A stretch of 64,000 bases of DNA from Halotia branconii CENA392 (GCF_029953635.1 NZ_CP124543.1:4257455-4321454), one strand, 5' to 3'. Shown: positions 8,367 to 17,405, counted from the stretch's first letter. A program made the numbers and translations. Notes: generated by a model not told the origin, from the letters alone.

Positions 8367-9167
8367 TTAATTTTCTTGATTGTTCACTTGCACTTGTGTC
8401 AGCTTCAACTGCTCAATCTGCTCTGCTGACAAACCAGTGGCTTTGATTACCACTTCATCAGCTACCCCCTCGCGTAGAAGATTAATCGCCACGCGGCGAA
8501 TACCTTCTTCAATACCTTCAGACCGACCTTCAGACCGACCTTCAGCAATGAGTGCTTGATAAGTTACTGATTCCTGCATAATATCCTTTTGCAGCAACTG
8601 TTGAATAATATCCTTATTTAATATTAGCCCAGCGAGAATAAACGCTGACGCGGCTATATTGCTTTGTGTACGCTGGTCGTTGATTTGTGAGATTTGTTCA
8701 GCTACTTGTCGCAATGTCTCAGTAGGATTATCAGCTTGGCTTAAAACCGCGAAAGGGAGCAGTCCTGGAGATTGAAAAAAGTTATCTGTTGGTTGTTCCC
8801 AAAGGCGAATTACTTGGAAGCGATGAAAGGTATCTTCTAAGGTAAATGTGGTTTGTTGAACCAGATCAGAATTGGTTTTTTGCAGGTAAATCACCACTTG
8901 ACGCATTCTTTTTTGGGGAAAACGACGATACACCCGCAGCCGATAGTCAATCATCCGAAAGGGAATATCAATTTTCGGCTGAGTCTGAAATTCTAGATGT
9001 AGCACGACTTCTTCTGATTGGAGTAATATCAGCGCATCAGCACGAATTGGCTCTAAAGAAAGTTCTGAAGGACTTAATTTAGTTAGGGTTATGGGTTTTC
9101 CTAACAGCCAAGTAGCAAAATCACTAGCAAAGTTTTCAACGAGAAATTTGCAGATGTTATCAAACAT
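8367..9167 (-). CDS. Rpn family recombination-promoting nuclease / putative transposase
   Basis: The 266-residue protein belongs to the PD-(D/E)XK nuclease family that is amplified in cyanobacteria and related to E. coli RpnA, which nicks DNA and promotes RecA-independent recombination. Seen: the N-terminal MFDNICKFLVENFASDFATW, the nuclease core with Asp in IRADALILL and E-x-Q in VLHLEFQTQPK, then MIDYRLRVYRRF. The C-terminal part is helical and charged and holds the in-frame duplication GRSEGRSEG, encoded by a direct DNA repeat near 8520-8545. The gene looks intact. No terminal inverted repeats border it, so it is not itself an insertion sequence. Confidence 0.88.
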   Translation of the reverse strand: MFDNICKFLVENFASDFATWLLGKPITLTKLSPSELSLEPIRADALILLQSEEVVLHLEFQTQPKIDIPFRMIDYRLRVYRRFPQKRMRQVVIYLQKTNSDLVQQTTFTLEDTFHRFQVIRLWEQPTDNFFQSPGLLPFAVLSQADNPTETLRQVAEQISQINDQRTQSNIAASAFILAGLILNKDIIQQLLQKDIMQESVTYQALIAEGRSEGRSEGIEEGIRRVAINLLREGVADEVVIKATGLSAEQIEQLKLTQVQVNNQEN

Positions 9168-9286
9168 GAAAAAACTTTACCAAGTAATGGTAGAGCGATC
9201 GCTTGTAATAACTTCCAAAGTTTTTAAACACTGGACATTGTCTGCAAGTAAAGGTTATGACATAAAAATCTTTTTTAAAACTCAGT

Positions 9287-9493
9287 ATGAACTCCATCAG
9301 CAATTTGATGTTTCAGTTATATTGGCACTTGCCAGCAAATTTGATGCCACTAGCTCAAGCAATTCACGATCCAGATCTTATAGGTCAAATCCAAAAAGCT
9401 TGGAGCCACTTTATACAGACAGGACAAGTGTGGGCGCTGTTGATTGGTTTAGTCATTGGCTATATCATTCGGAATCTAACAAGCTACGGCTAA
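9287..9493 (+). CDS. Small single-span membrane protein, hypothetical
   Basis: This is a 68-residue frame with an ATG start. The first two-thirds (LPANLMPLAQAIHDPDLIGQ) form an amphipathic helical region; residues 47-62 (VWALLIGLVIGYIIRN) form one transmembrane helix. The composition is protein-like and unrelated to the surrounding repeats, and I believe similar small proteins occur in other heterocystous cyanobacteria, though this needs a search. A longer overlapping frame (9091-9516) reads the same DNA in another phase and looks non-coding. It is divergent from the Rpn-type gene and 175 nt upstream of argH. Confidence 0.6.
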   Translation: MNSISNLMFQLYWHLPANLMPLAQAIHDPDLIGQIQKAWSHFIQTGQVWALLIGLVIGYIIRNLTSYG

Positions 9494-9667
9494 CGGGACT
9501 AGGGGCTAGGGACTAGGGACTAGGGACTAGGGAGCAGGGGAGAAGAGGAAAAAGTGTTAACCATAAATGGATAAGTGCGAAGTAGTTTCAAACTCCCCCT
9601 TGCACCCTGCACCCTGCACCCCTGCTTCTTCTTCCCAATGCCCCATGCCCAATTCCCTAATAAATTT
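9494..9667. repeat. Short tandem repeats (GGGACTA, CCCTGCA) upstream of argH
   Basis: Four heptamers of the type GGGACTA/GGGGCTA run from about 9499 to 9533. A CACCCTGCACCCTGCACCCC array lies near 9603-9625 and CCCAATGCCCCATGCCCAAT near 9635-9655. These are short tandemly repeated repetitive sequences, and they make argH appear 31 codons longer than it is. Confidence 0.75.
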
Positions 9668-11059
9668 ATGACTAAAGAACAAACTTGGAGTCAACGGTTT
9701 GAATCAGCACTGCATCCAGCGATCGCTCGTTTTAATGCCAGTATAGGTTTTGATATTGAATTAATAGAATACGATTTAACTGGTTCTCAAGCTCATGCCC
9801 AAATGTTGGCTTACACGGGCATTATTTCCCCAACCGAAGGAGAACAACTAATTGCAGGGTTAGAACAAATTCGCCAAGAATATCACCAAGGCAAATTTCA
9901 CCCTGGTATTGATGCCGAAGATGTACATTTTGCGGTGGAACGGCGGTTAACAGAAATTGTCGGCGATGTGGGTAAAAAGCTGCACACGGCGCGATCGCGT
10001 AATGACCAAGTAGGTACTGATACTCGACTCTATCTCCGCGATCAAATTCAACAAATTAAACAGCAATTACGAGAATTTCAAGGTGTTTTAGTAGATATAG
10101 CCGAACAGCATATTGAAACTTTGATTCCTGGTTATACCCATTTGCAACGCGCCCAGCCTCTAAGTTTAGCTCATCATCTTTTGGCATATTTTCAGATGGC
10201 ACAACGCGACTGGGAACGTTTGGGGGATGTTTACCGCCGAGTTAATATTTCACCTTTGGGGTGTGGTGCTTTAGCTGGAACTACTTTTTTAATTGATCGC
10301 CACTATACAGCCGAACTATTAAATTTTGATAGTGTTTATGAAAATAGTTTAGATGGAGTCAGCGATCGCGACTTTGCGATCGAGTTTCTTGGTGCTGCTA
10401 GCTTAATCATGGTTCACCTTAGCCGTTTGAGCGAAGAAATAATTCTCTGGTCATCGGAAGAATTTCGCTTTGTTTCCCTCAAAGATAGTTGTGCCACTGG
10501 TTCCAGCATTATGCCCCAAAAGAAAAACCCCGACGTACCAGAATTAATCCGGGGAAAGACAGGGCGTGTATTTGGTCATCTCCAAGCAATGCTGGTGATT
10601 ATGAAAGGATTACCCTTGGCATACAACAAAGATTTGCAAGAAGATAAAGAAAATTTATTTGACAGTGTCAATACAGTCAAAGCCTGTTTAGAAGCAATGA
10701 CAATTTTGTTGGCGCAAGGTCTGGAATTTCGTACCCAACGATTATCCCAAGCCGTGGCAGAAGACTTTTCTAATGCTACAGATGTGGCAGATTATTTAGC
10801 AGCGCGAGGAGTTCCTTTCCGAGAAGCCTACAATCTTGTAGGTAAAGTTGTAAAAACCAGTATTGTCGCAGGTAAACTTCTCAAAGATTTGACTTTAGAA
10901 GAGTGGCAACAACTACATCCGGCATTCGCAGCAGATATTTACGAAGCCATATCCCCTCGTCAAGTTGTAGCTGCCCGCAACAGTTACGGTGGCACAGGTT
11001 TTGCACAGGTAAGTAAAGCAGTTATGGCTGCCCGTATTCAAATAGGGACTAGAGACTAG
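9668..11059 (+). CDS. argH: Argininosuccinate lyase
   Basis: ArgH splits argininosuccinate into arginine and fumarate, the last step of arginine synthesis; arginine is also a cyanophycin building block. I start at ATG 9668 (MTKEQTWSQRFESALHPAI, 463 residues), because the 31 codons upstream only translate repeats. Landmarks: DAEDVHFAVERRL near residue 80, KLHTARSRNDQVGTDTRLYL near 105, YTHLQRAQPLSLAHHLLAY near 158, and the fumarase/aspartase superfamily signature GSSIMPQKKNPDVPEL with the catalytic Ser at 279/280. The 3' end reaches GIGTRD-type residues encoded at the edge of a GGGACTAG repeat, so the last few residues may also be repeat-derived. Confidence 0.97.
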   Translation: MTKEQTWSQRFESALHPAIARFNASIGFDIELIEYDLTGSQAHAQMLAYTGIISPTEGEQLIAGLEQIRQEYHQGKFHPGIDAEDVHFAVERRLTEIVGDVGKKLHTARSRNDQVGTDTRLYLRDQIQQIKQQLREFQGVLVDIAEQHIETLIPGYTHLQRAQPLSLAHHLLAYFQMAQRDWERLGDVYRRVNISPLGCGALAGTTFLIDRHYTAELLNFDSVYENSLDGVSDRDFAIEFLGAASLIMVHLSRLSEEIILWSSEEFRFVSLKDSCATGSSIMPQKKNPDVPELIRGKTGRVFGHLQAMLVIMKGLPLAYNKDLQEDKENLFDSVNTVKACLEAMTILLAQGLEFRTQRLSQAVAEDFSNATDVADYLAARGVPFREAYNLVGKVVKTSIVAGKLLKDLTLEEWQQLHPAFAADIYEAISPRQVVAARNSYGGTGFAQVSKAVMAARIQIGTRD

Positions 11060-11128
11060 GAAAGAAGCAGGGGAGCAGCGAGCAGGGAGAAAAGGAGAAA
11101 GAGGCAATTAATTTTTTTTATCTCCCTT

Positions 11129-11242
11129 ATACCATTTCACGAAATTATTGATACAAATTACTTTTCTTACTCCCCCTGCTTCCCCTGCTTCCCCTGCTTC
11201 CCCTGCTTGCCCAAATGTATCAACTTTAGAGTGAAACGGTAT
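11129..11242. mobile_element. MITE-like element, family B, copy 1
   Basis: The ends are imperfect inverted repeats: ATACCATTTCACGAAAT on the left and GTGAAACGGTATT on the right, with a second matching arm pair TTGATACAAAT / GTATCAACTTT. The interior is a CCCCTGCTT tandem array. Copies with the same ends and different interiors lie at 36125-36290 and 45463-45750. No coding capacity. Confidence 0.75.
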
Positions 11243-11342
11243 TACGCCCCGCACCCTGCCCTTCTGCCTCTTCTTTCCCATGCCCAAATAATAAATTAGG
11301 GCATACAGATGTACGCCCCAAAAAATAATTTAAGTAGGAAAC

Positions 11343-11507
11343 TTATTCAGTATCAGCTGCTGCTGTTCCTTCATCTTCCTCACTCTTCGGTGGTCTTTGT
11401 TGGAACCTTCTTTGCATTCTTCCTGTCGTAGTTCGTTTACGAAACTTTCTGGCGTATGCCTGGTTCCGTAGCGCCTTTTCTTTTTTCGGGTTACGGCGCT
11501 TAGCCAT
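11343..11507 (-). CDS. Small very basic hypothetical protein
   Basis: The 54-residue protein starts at ATG 11507 (MAKRRNPKKEKALRNQAYA), chosen because GAGGTGA lies just upstream and the 12-codon extension lacks one. The N-terminal two-thirds are dominated by Lys and Arg (KFRKRTTTGRMQRRFQQR) and the C-terminus is acidic (SEEDEGTAAADTE). The pattern suggests RNA binding, as in small ribosome-associated proteins, but no family is recognised. I believe similar short frames occur in other heterocystous cyanobacteria; this needs a search. Confidence 0.65.
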   Translation of the reverse strand: MAKRRNPKKEKALRNQAYARKFRKRTTTGRMQRRFQQRPPKSEEDEGTAAADTE

Positions 11508-11699
11508 GTTCACCTCATTAAATAAACAACAAAAAAATGACAACTAGGCATCCCGTAGACAATATCAGCTACTGATGTTATTGATATAGTTTTAGCCTAG
11601 TTTAACAGTCTATATATTTTAACAGTATACTAGTCTAACTTATTTAGTCTATTTATGTCAATAGTAATTCGCAACCATTTTATTAAAACTAAAGTATTT

Positions 11700-11830
11700 A
11701 TATAGTAATCCGGTTTGATTCGGTGAATTTATTTGTGTAGGTAGGGAACAGGAAACAGGAAACAGGGAACAGTTAAGAAGGGATAGATATGTACTGAATC
11801 GTGTTCCTTAATCAAATAGGAGTCCTATAT
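11700..11830. mobile_element. MITE-like element, family A, copy 1
   Basis: Left end ATATAGTAATCCGGTTTG and right end AGGAGTCCTATAT form an imperfect terminal inverted repeat. The interior carries AGGGAACAGGAAACAGG tandem units and GATAGATATGTACTGAATCGT. A closely related copy sits at 35905-36020. It abuts copy 2 of the same family, sharing the TATATA junction. Confidence 0.75.
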
Positions 11831-12044
11831 ATAGGAATCCGGTTTGGTTTGGTGAAATTACTTGCGTGGTGCGTGTTCGCAAAGCGTCTGGCAGAGAAGC
11901 GCAAGCGCGATAGGCGGGGAACTCTTAACAGGGAACACTTCGGCTACGCGGTAGTTGAGCGCAGTCGAAACTCAGTGCATCGCAGGAAACAAGGCTCTTT
12001 GAGGTGTACTGAATTTTTTCAAAAATCAAATATGAGTCCTATAG
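11829..12044. mobile_element. MITE-like element, family A, copy 2, with nested repeat
   Basis: It begins ATAGGAATCCGGTTTGGTTTG and ends CAAATATGAGTCCTATA. The interior has grown by a dispersed palindromic repeat (CTTCGGCTACGCGGTAGTTG, about 11937-12000). Copies at 54321-54420 and, reversed and split by an insertion sequence, at 60660-62271 share its GAGGTGTACTGAATTTTTTC segment. A 96-codon frame across it is repeat translation. Confidence 0.75.
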
Positions 12045-12313
12045 CAGTTAGTAGGAATAAAATCAGTACGTTAGTTGGTGAAAGAATTTAGAAAATATCT
12101 GTTCTGCAATCAAATCATCAATTTTTATACTTGAAAATTTATATAGTTAAGTTTTTGCAATGATGTGAATATTTAGTGAAAATTCATTATCAATCAAAAT
12201 TGGCATTATTAATTGCGTTTCATTTACGAATCTTGTTGGGACAGAAAAATCAGCAATTTTTAGATAACTTAATATACATTTAATAAATATTAAAAAACAT
12301 TCTAAGTTTCAAA

Positions 12314-12411
12314 ACTAGTACACGATGGCGGGAATAAACCACCATTCAAAATCAATGAAAAGCTTATGCTGTATTCATTTTTAATTTTTAATTCCGTCTT
12401 GCGGTACTAGT
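12314..12411 (-). mobile_element. MITE-like element, family C, copy 1
   Basis: ACTAGTAC at both termini in inverted orientation, followed by ACGATGGCGGG on one side and the complement of TCTTGCGG on the other. A 91-bp copy in the other orientation is at 38575-38665. Half copies are at about 26275-26325 and 41999-42018. The rest of the 11508-12637 spacer, outside the three elements, is AT-rich and shows nothing I can call. Confidence 0.7.
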
Positions 12412-12637
12412 GTTTTATGCTAGATTTAATCTGAAACATATACAAACAATTTGTGTATAATTAAGCACAGTATTTTTTTATGATATCAACGTTAAGATTG
12501 ATATATTATACGAAAATCGTTTAGAATAAAGTCCCAAATCATCAGCATATTTGTATAACACGAATCTCAATTATTCATGTAGTTGAGCAGATGCAAATGG
12601 TAGGGAATTTAGATAATACAATACAGACATTTTAAGA

Positions 12638-13132
12638 TTGAACATTCTTGCTTTTTTTGCGGCAGCTGTCCAATCCACACGAGGCTTATGGCGCGTTGGA
12701 CAAACGGTACTGGGTATTATCTTCCGTCATCCCATTACTGGTACTAGTATTATCCCCATATTACCTGATGGTCGAATCGTACTAATCCGACGGCGTGACG
12801 ATGGCTGTTGGGCATTACCTGGAGGGATGGTGGACTGGGGAGAAGATATTCCTAACACAGTCCGCCGAGAATTAATGGAGGAAACCGGACTGGAGTTAGT
12901 AGAAATTAAACGTTTGGTTGGAGTTTACTCTGCACCAGACCGTGATCCGAGAATCCATTCGATTTGTGTTGCAGTAGAAGCGCAAGTTCAGGGGATAATG
13001 GCAGTTCAGGATACTTTAGAAGTTATGGAAATTCAGGCTTTTTCTGCTAATTCTTTACCTCCAGGACAAATGTCCCATGACCACTCTCGACAACTACAAG
13101 ACTATTTAAATGGTTTGACAACACTCGCCTAA
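12638..13132 (+). CDS. NUDIX hydrolase
   Basis: NUDIX proteins hydrolyse nucleoside diphosphates linked to other groups (damaged dNTPs, ADP-ribose, NADH and similar). The 164-residue frame uses TTG 12638; no in-frame ATG precedes the domain. The Nudix box is complete: G63, E69, then R77-E78-L-M-E81-E82-T-G84-L, which supplies the Mg2+-binding glutamates. IILPDGRIVLIRRRDDG-type sequence before it and GVYSAPDRDPR after it fit the fold. Substrate cannot be predicted. The spacer upstream is long and AT-rich, and no operon partner is seen. Confidence 0.9.
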   Translation: MNILAFFAAAVQSTRGLWRVGQTVLGIIFRHPITGTSIIPILPDGRIVLIRRRDDGCWALPGGMVDWGEDIPNTVRRELMEETGLELVEIKRLVGVYSAPDRDPRIHSICVAVEAQVQGIMAVQDTLEVMEIQAFSANSLPPGQMSHDHSRQLQDYLNGLTTLA

Positions 13133-13257
13133 AACATTTTGTCACTTGTCATTTGTCATTTGTTCAGTTATTTATAACCAATGACGATTGATAATTGACT
13201 AAGTAAGTCGGGGAGAATAAATCAAACTATGTTAACTAATCTAAAGTTAGCTAAATT

Positions 13258-13375
13258 TAGCTCGTAGTAAGGACTTTATTCTTAATAAAAGGGCTAAAGC
13301 CCTTACCCTACGGGTGACGCTCGAAGACTCGCTCTAAGCGAAGCTATGCCGCAGGCTTTACGCTGCGCTAACTCA
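13258..13375. repeat. Hairpin repeat plus dispersed repeat
   Basis: GCTCGTAGTAAGGACTTTAT and AAAGGGCTAAAGCCCTTACC form the same kind of hairpin as the one at 8296. They are followed by a dispersed-repeat fragment (GCCGCAGGCTTTACGCTGCG) related to 2258 and 2371. The 307-bp spacer holds nothing else recognisable. Confidence 0.65.
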
Positions 13376-13439
13376 CTACAAACATTGAATTTTTTACTTC
13401 GTTCTACTTGATTCTCTAAAAGTTAACTGCTTAATTAAG

Positions 13440-14255
13440 ATGCATACGCTATTTCGCAACTCCCGGAGAAAAATTTCTCAAGGGCTATTATTCTGGCGTG
13501 AAGCTGGCAAAGGCATTCCTGTAATCTTTTTACATGGTGCTTGGAAAGATAGTAGTCAGTGGTTATCAGTCATGGAAACACTATCTGAGAATTTTCATTG
13601 CTTTGCCCCAGATTTATTAGGGTTTGGGGAATCAGAAAATCCGAATGTTCATTACTCGATTGATTTGCAGGTAGAATGCATAGCTGAGTTCCTACAAGCT
13701 TTGAAACTAGAAAAAGTGTATTTAGTAGGACATTCTCTCGGAGCTTGGATTGCAGCTAGTTATGCTTTAAAGTATGCAGATCAAGTTTATGGTTTAGTAC
13801 TGTTAGCACCAGAGGGGGTAGAGATAGAACGGCAAGAGAATAGTTGGCAAAAAATGCAAAAATTGATGAGATATCCACCGTTAGCATTAAAATTATTAAG
13901 ATTGCTTCGTCCTTTGGCAAAACGTCTGGCTTGGTACGAAAAATTTGAACAAGATTTGCAATTGCGTCATTTGCTTCTACGATATCCGACAGCCTGTAAG
14001 CTATTATTTCAAAGGCAGCACCAAGAAATTAAGATTGAATTATTACAGGATAAATTGCATTTAATAGAAGTTCCAGCTTTGATTTTGCAAGGCGGTCAAG
14101 AGACATCAGATATATTAGCCAAAAGTCAAATTTATGCTCAATCTATTCCTCAAGCTGAGTTTAAGATGATTGCTCATGCTGGAGATGATTTACCAGAATC
14201 TTATACTGGGTTTGTAGCTGGAGATATTCAGGACTTTATTAAAGGTCATGGGTAA
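13440..14255 (+). CDS. Alpha/beta-fold hydrolase
   Basis: The 271-residue alpha/beta hydrolase has the oxyanion-hole motif FLHGAWKDSSQW near residues 30-40, PDLLGFGESENP near 60, and the nucleophile elbow VGHSLGAWIA near residue 100 with Ser. The catalytic His is likely the one in IAHAGDDLPES near the C-terminus; the acid is probably in the strand before GGQETSD. A helical cap occupies residues 130-205. There is no signal peptide, so it should be cytoplasmic. Substrate is unknown; ester or haloalkane hydrolysis and lyase activities all occur in this fold. Confidence 0.88.
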   Translation: MHTLFRNSRRKISQGLLFWREAGKGIPVIFLHGAWKDSSQWLSVMETLSENFHCFAPDLLGFGESENPNVHYSIDLQVECIAEFLQALKLEKVYLVGHSLGAWIAASYALKYADQVYGLVLLAPEGVEIERQENSWQKMQKLMRYPPLALKLLRLLRPLAKRLAWYEKFEQDLQLRHLLLRYPTACKLLFQRQHQEIKIELLQDKLHLIEVPALILQGGQETSDILAKSQIYAQSIPQAEFKMIAHAGDDLPESYTGFVAGDIQDFIKGHG

Positions 14256-14586
14256 TTGGTATGCAAAAAAGTGGCGCTGCGCGATCGCCTGATTCATGCT
14301 TTGCTCATAGTGGAGTTTCTTTCTCTGTTACCGTGAAGTGAAACAGAGTTAGATTTGGGAGCAAGAACCACACTTTATTAAAGTTAGATACGGCTAATCA
14401 AGTGCGGTTCAAGCCCCTGCTTCTTCTTTGACTTATTTGAAGCTTCAGCAAAAATGGAACAAGACACAAATTGTATGTTACAGCAAGTTTCATTTAAATG
14501 AGGTACATTTTCCTAATATCTAGCTCCTTTCTTCTTAAAAGGTGTACTACACCCAACCGAGAAACGCTGTAATTAAATGCGATTTC
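14256..14586. other. Intergenic spacer, nothing recognised
   Basis: About 330 bp between the convergent hydrolase and zinc-ribbon genes. It contains one HIP1 octamer near 14280 and a short CCCCTGCTTCTTC piece. No RNA gene, terminator or ORF could be supported. Confidence 0.5.
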
Positions 14587-14838
14587 TTAAGCTGGCATAT
14601 CTTGTATTCCTATCCAGCCTGTTACGCTTTGGCGCTTCTTGGTATAAGTTTTGGTATTAGTTCTTTCTCGGTTTCCAATCGTTACAAGTGGTTTGTTAAT
14701 GATTGCCTTTTCTAAAGAAGTAGGATTATTCCAAGTGTCGGCTGGCATGTATTGCCAACAGTGGCGACAAAACCAGGAAATTTCGGAACCATGTACATGT
14801 TTTAAAAGTAATCCAGAACAGCAAGGACAGTAGTTCAT
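14587..14838 (-). CDS. Small zinc-ribbon protein
   Basis: The 83-residue protein has two cysteine knuckles, C4-x2-C7 (NYCPCCSG) and C24-x2-C27 (WFCRHCWQYMP), the geometry of a zinc ribbon. The remainder is basic and unstructured-looking (RERTNTKTYTKKRQSVTGW). I believe related short proteins are found across cyanobacteria, but the function is unknown. It is monocistronic, and a long AT-rich leader separates it from the divergent Usp gene. Confidence 0.7.
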   Translation of the reverse strand: MNYCPCCSGLLLKHVHGSEISWFCRHCWQYMPADTWNNPTSLEKAIINKPLVTIGNRERTNTKTYTKKRQSVTGWIGIQDMPA

Positions 14839-15455
14839 ATTTCTCTAAAATCCTGATTATAAAAAAGTATGTTTTTAAAATTGGAGTTGTTAGTTAACAA
14901 ACCAATATTTTTTTGCAAAACTGCTCATATTTCAAGGATAGTGATGAAATATGAGGAACTTGTGAAGAAAATTATATTACTCAATTTTTTGTAATATTTA
15001 TACATACAAAATTAAGTAATGACCTGATAGTCGCTTTCTCAATATTTACAACTCTTTTAGCAAAGGTGTATTTTGTTACTATCTATGTATCTGATAGCTA
15101 GTTGCTGTATCAAAAAAAAACTGTGTACTATATGTCTAATTGTTAAAAGTAAGTATGTACAAACGTTAGAGAATTTTTTGTATATTAAATTTGTGAGGAA
15201 TTGGTTATAGATGATTTCCTCACAAGATCCTCAAAATAATTCCTTATAAGTATAAGTGTGAGCCTTATCTGGAGATTGATTGACTACACCTTTGCCATGC
15301 ATTTTTATTTCTCATGGCAACTGTTAGTGATATAAATGATACTTAAAGTTTTAAGTATTATATAGAAACAATCGAGATTGCAGACATCTCTATAGTTAAG
15401 TAGATTGGTAAAAAAGCTTTTCTGAAATAAATAGTTTCACAAAGGACTTTAAATT
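14839..15455. other. Long AT-rich divergent spacer
   Basis: The 617 bp between divergent genes contain several short inverted repeats, such as TCATGGCAACTG following GCCATGCATTTTTATTTC, but none that I can assign. It presumably holds the promoters of the zinc-ribbon and Usp genes. No ORF longer than 30 codons looks coding. Confidence 0.45.
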
Positions 15456-15986
15456 ATGTTTAACAAAATTTTAGTAGCAGTTAATAATACTGAAATTGGT
15501 CAGCAAGTTTTTGAGGAAGCCCTGACTTTAACAAGTTCAAATAATGCCAAATTATTATTACTACACGTTATCTCGCCTTTCGATGATGACTATCTCGCTG
15601 CTTCAAGGATGCAAACAGATGAAGCTTATACAAATTTTCACACTCATGGAGTAGAGTATTACATGAGGCAATGGGAAGCTTTGAAACAAAAGGGAATTGA
15701 ATTTTTGACATTGCTCACTAATCGAGCGATCGCTAAAGATATCAATGCTGAATTTACTCAGGAAGTTGGCGATCCAAGTCGTTTAATTTGCGAAATGGCT
15801 CGTACTTGGAAAGCTGACTTAATTATTATGGGTCGTCGCGGACGAAGTGGACTAAGTGAATTTTTCTTAGGTAGTGTAAGTAATTATGTATTACACAATG
15901 CTCCCTGTTCAGTACTAACAGTACAAGGAGCAATTCCTACGACCAAAAACACATTAATGACAGCATCAACAGTTTCATCTGTTTGA
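15456..15986 (+). CDS. Universal stress protein (UspA family)
   Basis: Usp proteins are small cytoplasmic alpha/beta proteins that bind ATP or act as dimers under stress. The 176-residue protein starts MFNKILVAVNNTEIGQQV after AAAGGA. The ATP-binding motif G-x2-G-x9-G-S is present as GRRGRSGLSEFFLGSVS near residues 127-143, followed by HNAPCSVLTVQG. An 18-residue insertion relative to minimal Usp proteins lies around residues 45-75 (FDDDYLAASRMQTDEAY), typical of the cyanobacterial subgroup. Confidence 0.93.
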   Translation: MFNKILVAVNNTEIGQQVFEEALTLTSSNNAKLLLLHVISPFDDDYLAASRMQTDEAYTNFHTHGVEYYMRQWEALKQKGIEFLTLLTNRAIAKDINAEFTQEVGDPSRLICEMARTWKADLIIMGRRGRSGLSEFFLGSVSNYVLHNAPCSVLTVQGAIPTTKNTLMTASTVSSV

Positions 15987-16691
15987 TATCATATCCGCCT
16001 ATAAAGTCGGCACTATATATTAAATAGCGCTGACTGATTTGTTAAATTCAGGACTTACGCACTCATATTAAGCTCATCCTACCCCTGGAAGGGGCGGGAT
16101 TTCGTGTCAGTGGTCAGTTGTTTTTGCCACTCACCACACTTCGGCTAGCGGTAGTTGAATCTCGACTTTTCTACGAGACGCTACTGGTCTGTCAACCTAA
16201 AAATGATAGGTGGAGGCAGGCAGGGGAAGCAGGGGAAGCAGGGAAAGCAGGGGGAGAAAAGAACTGGACTTTTTCACATTAACCCAGCAAAATTATCTTG
16301 ACAAAGTACTACGCGTAACTTGCTTCCCCGTAGGGGTACGCTCGATTGCCGCGCAGCGCTGTACTGAACGAAGTTGAAGTAGTTGAAACTCAGTGCATCG
16401 CTGACTACTGACATCTGACGGCGACGGGGCGATGGTTACTAAGCGTCTTGCCTTGACTTGTACTGAGCGTAACCGAAGTAGCGCAGTCGAAAGGAGCCGA
16501 AGTACTATCACGGACACTCCTCTCAGAAGTAGGTAACGCGATCGCCTTTTGATGAAAAACTAAGCCTTTGCGATTACTTTTCTTTGCTCATAAGAACGTG
16601 AAATTGTAGTCTATGTGTAAGTACTGTTTGCTAATAAGTTGAGATTTTTCTTGTGAATTATTAAAAGTGTTTGATGATGCAACAAGTTTGG
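15987..16691. repeat. Repeat-filled spacer with palindromic repeats
   Basis: The 705 bp contain AGGACTTACGCACTC near 16050 (an end motif like those of the element at 36481-36682), tandem AGGGGAAGC units at 16215-16252, and a palindromic block at 16310-16500 with GCTTGCTTCCCCGTAGGGG and ATTGCCGCGCAGCGCTGTAC. A 74-codon minus-strand frame across the block is repeat translation. No gene supported. Confidence 0.65.
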
Positions 16692-17405
16692 CTAAAGATT
16701 CAATCCTAGGTAAGGAAAGTATGGAGGAGGTGTGTTTGTTTTAAAAATGACATCAATCCAGTAATTGCTCGCATCATAACCTTCCGTAGGAAAGCCACCA
16801 CCTACACCATATTTGTATACACTATTACGCTGACAATTATTATCTGTTATTTGTACACATTGTCTTAAATAAATACCATTGCTGTCATACACACCTTGAC
16901 GCAATATGTGCAATGGGCCGTTTTCAACACTACTAGCAGTCCAGAAGTCTGTTTCTGCCACATAAGATCCCTCGCTTGCATAGTAAGAAGCAATGTAAAT
17001 TTCTCCGGCTTCAATGGGAGCTGGTGGGTAAACTATGACCGTTTGCCAGCCGGGAGTCGGTCCTTGTCCCTCAATGGCCACTCCTGTACCTACTAACTGA
17101 CCTGTTGATGCCTTCCATACGTGAACTGTATAGCCACTATCAATTGGTACACTTCGGTAAAATCGGACAGCGCTAACCACACCGTCTACATCACTACGGA
17201 ACTTTACTCCTAGTTCTACGGCACTAGTATCTGGGTCAACTGGACTACTCACTTGGGGTGAATCAGGCCAGAATGAATAAGAGTAGGTTGGTGTCTGTGC
17301 TGATACTGACTGAATATGAAGGTATGTAGGCGACGATCCAGCTAGTGCAACAATACTAAGAATTTGCCAGATATTACAATGTTTCTGCGATTTAGTATGA
17401 TGCAT
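16692..17405 (-). CDS. Secreted DUF4082 domain protein
   Basis: The protein is 237 residues from ATG 17405, chosen because GAGGAG lies 9 nt upstream. It begins with a basic stretch and a hydrophobic core (IWQILSIVALAGSSPTYL), ending near SVSAQTP, a good signal-peptidase site. Residues 45-230 form one DUF4082 domain, a beta-sandwich found in large secreted or adhesive proteins, with ELGVKFRSDVDGVVSAVRFY, TPGWQTVIV, GEIYIASYYA and YWIDVIFKT. Here the domain stands alone, without the usual repeats or catalytic partner. It presumably acts outside the cell, perhaps in carbohydrate or sheath binding. Confidence 0.8.
   Translation of the reverse strand: MHHTKSQKHCNIWQILSIVALAGSSPTYLHIQSVSAQTPTYSYSFWPDSPQVSSPVDPDTSAVELGVKFRSDVDGVVSAVRFYRSVPIDSGYTVHVWKASTGQLVGTGVAIEGQGPTPGWQTVIVYPPAPIEAGEIYIASYYASEGSYVAETDFWTASSVENGPLHILRQGVYDSNGIYLRQCVQITDNNCQRNSVYKYGVGGGFPTEGYDASNYWIDVIFKTNTPPPYFPYLGLNL

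Noticed and set aside
9091..9516. 141-codon plus-strand ORF overlapping the Rpn gene start
   Set aside because: Ser/Arg-rich shadow frame; the 68-codon frame at 9287 in another phase has a proper membrane helix.
11801..12091. 96-codon ORF across family A elements
   Set aside because: Translation of MITE-like and palindromic repeat DNA only.
16293..16517. 74-codon minus-strand ORF
   Set aside because: Falls wholly in a palindromic repeat block found elsewhere in the window.
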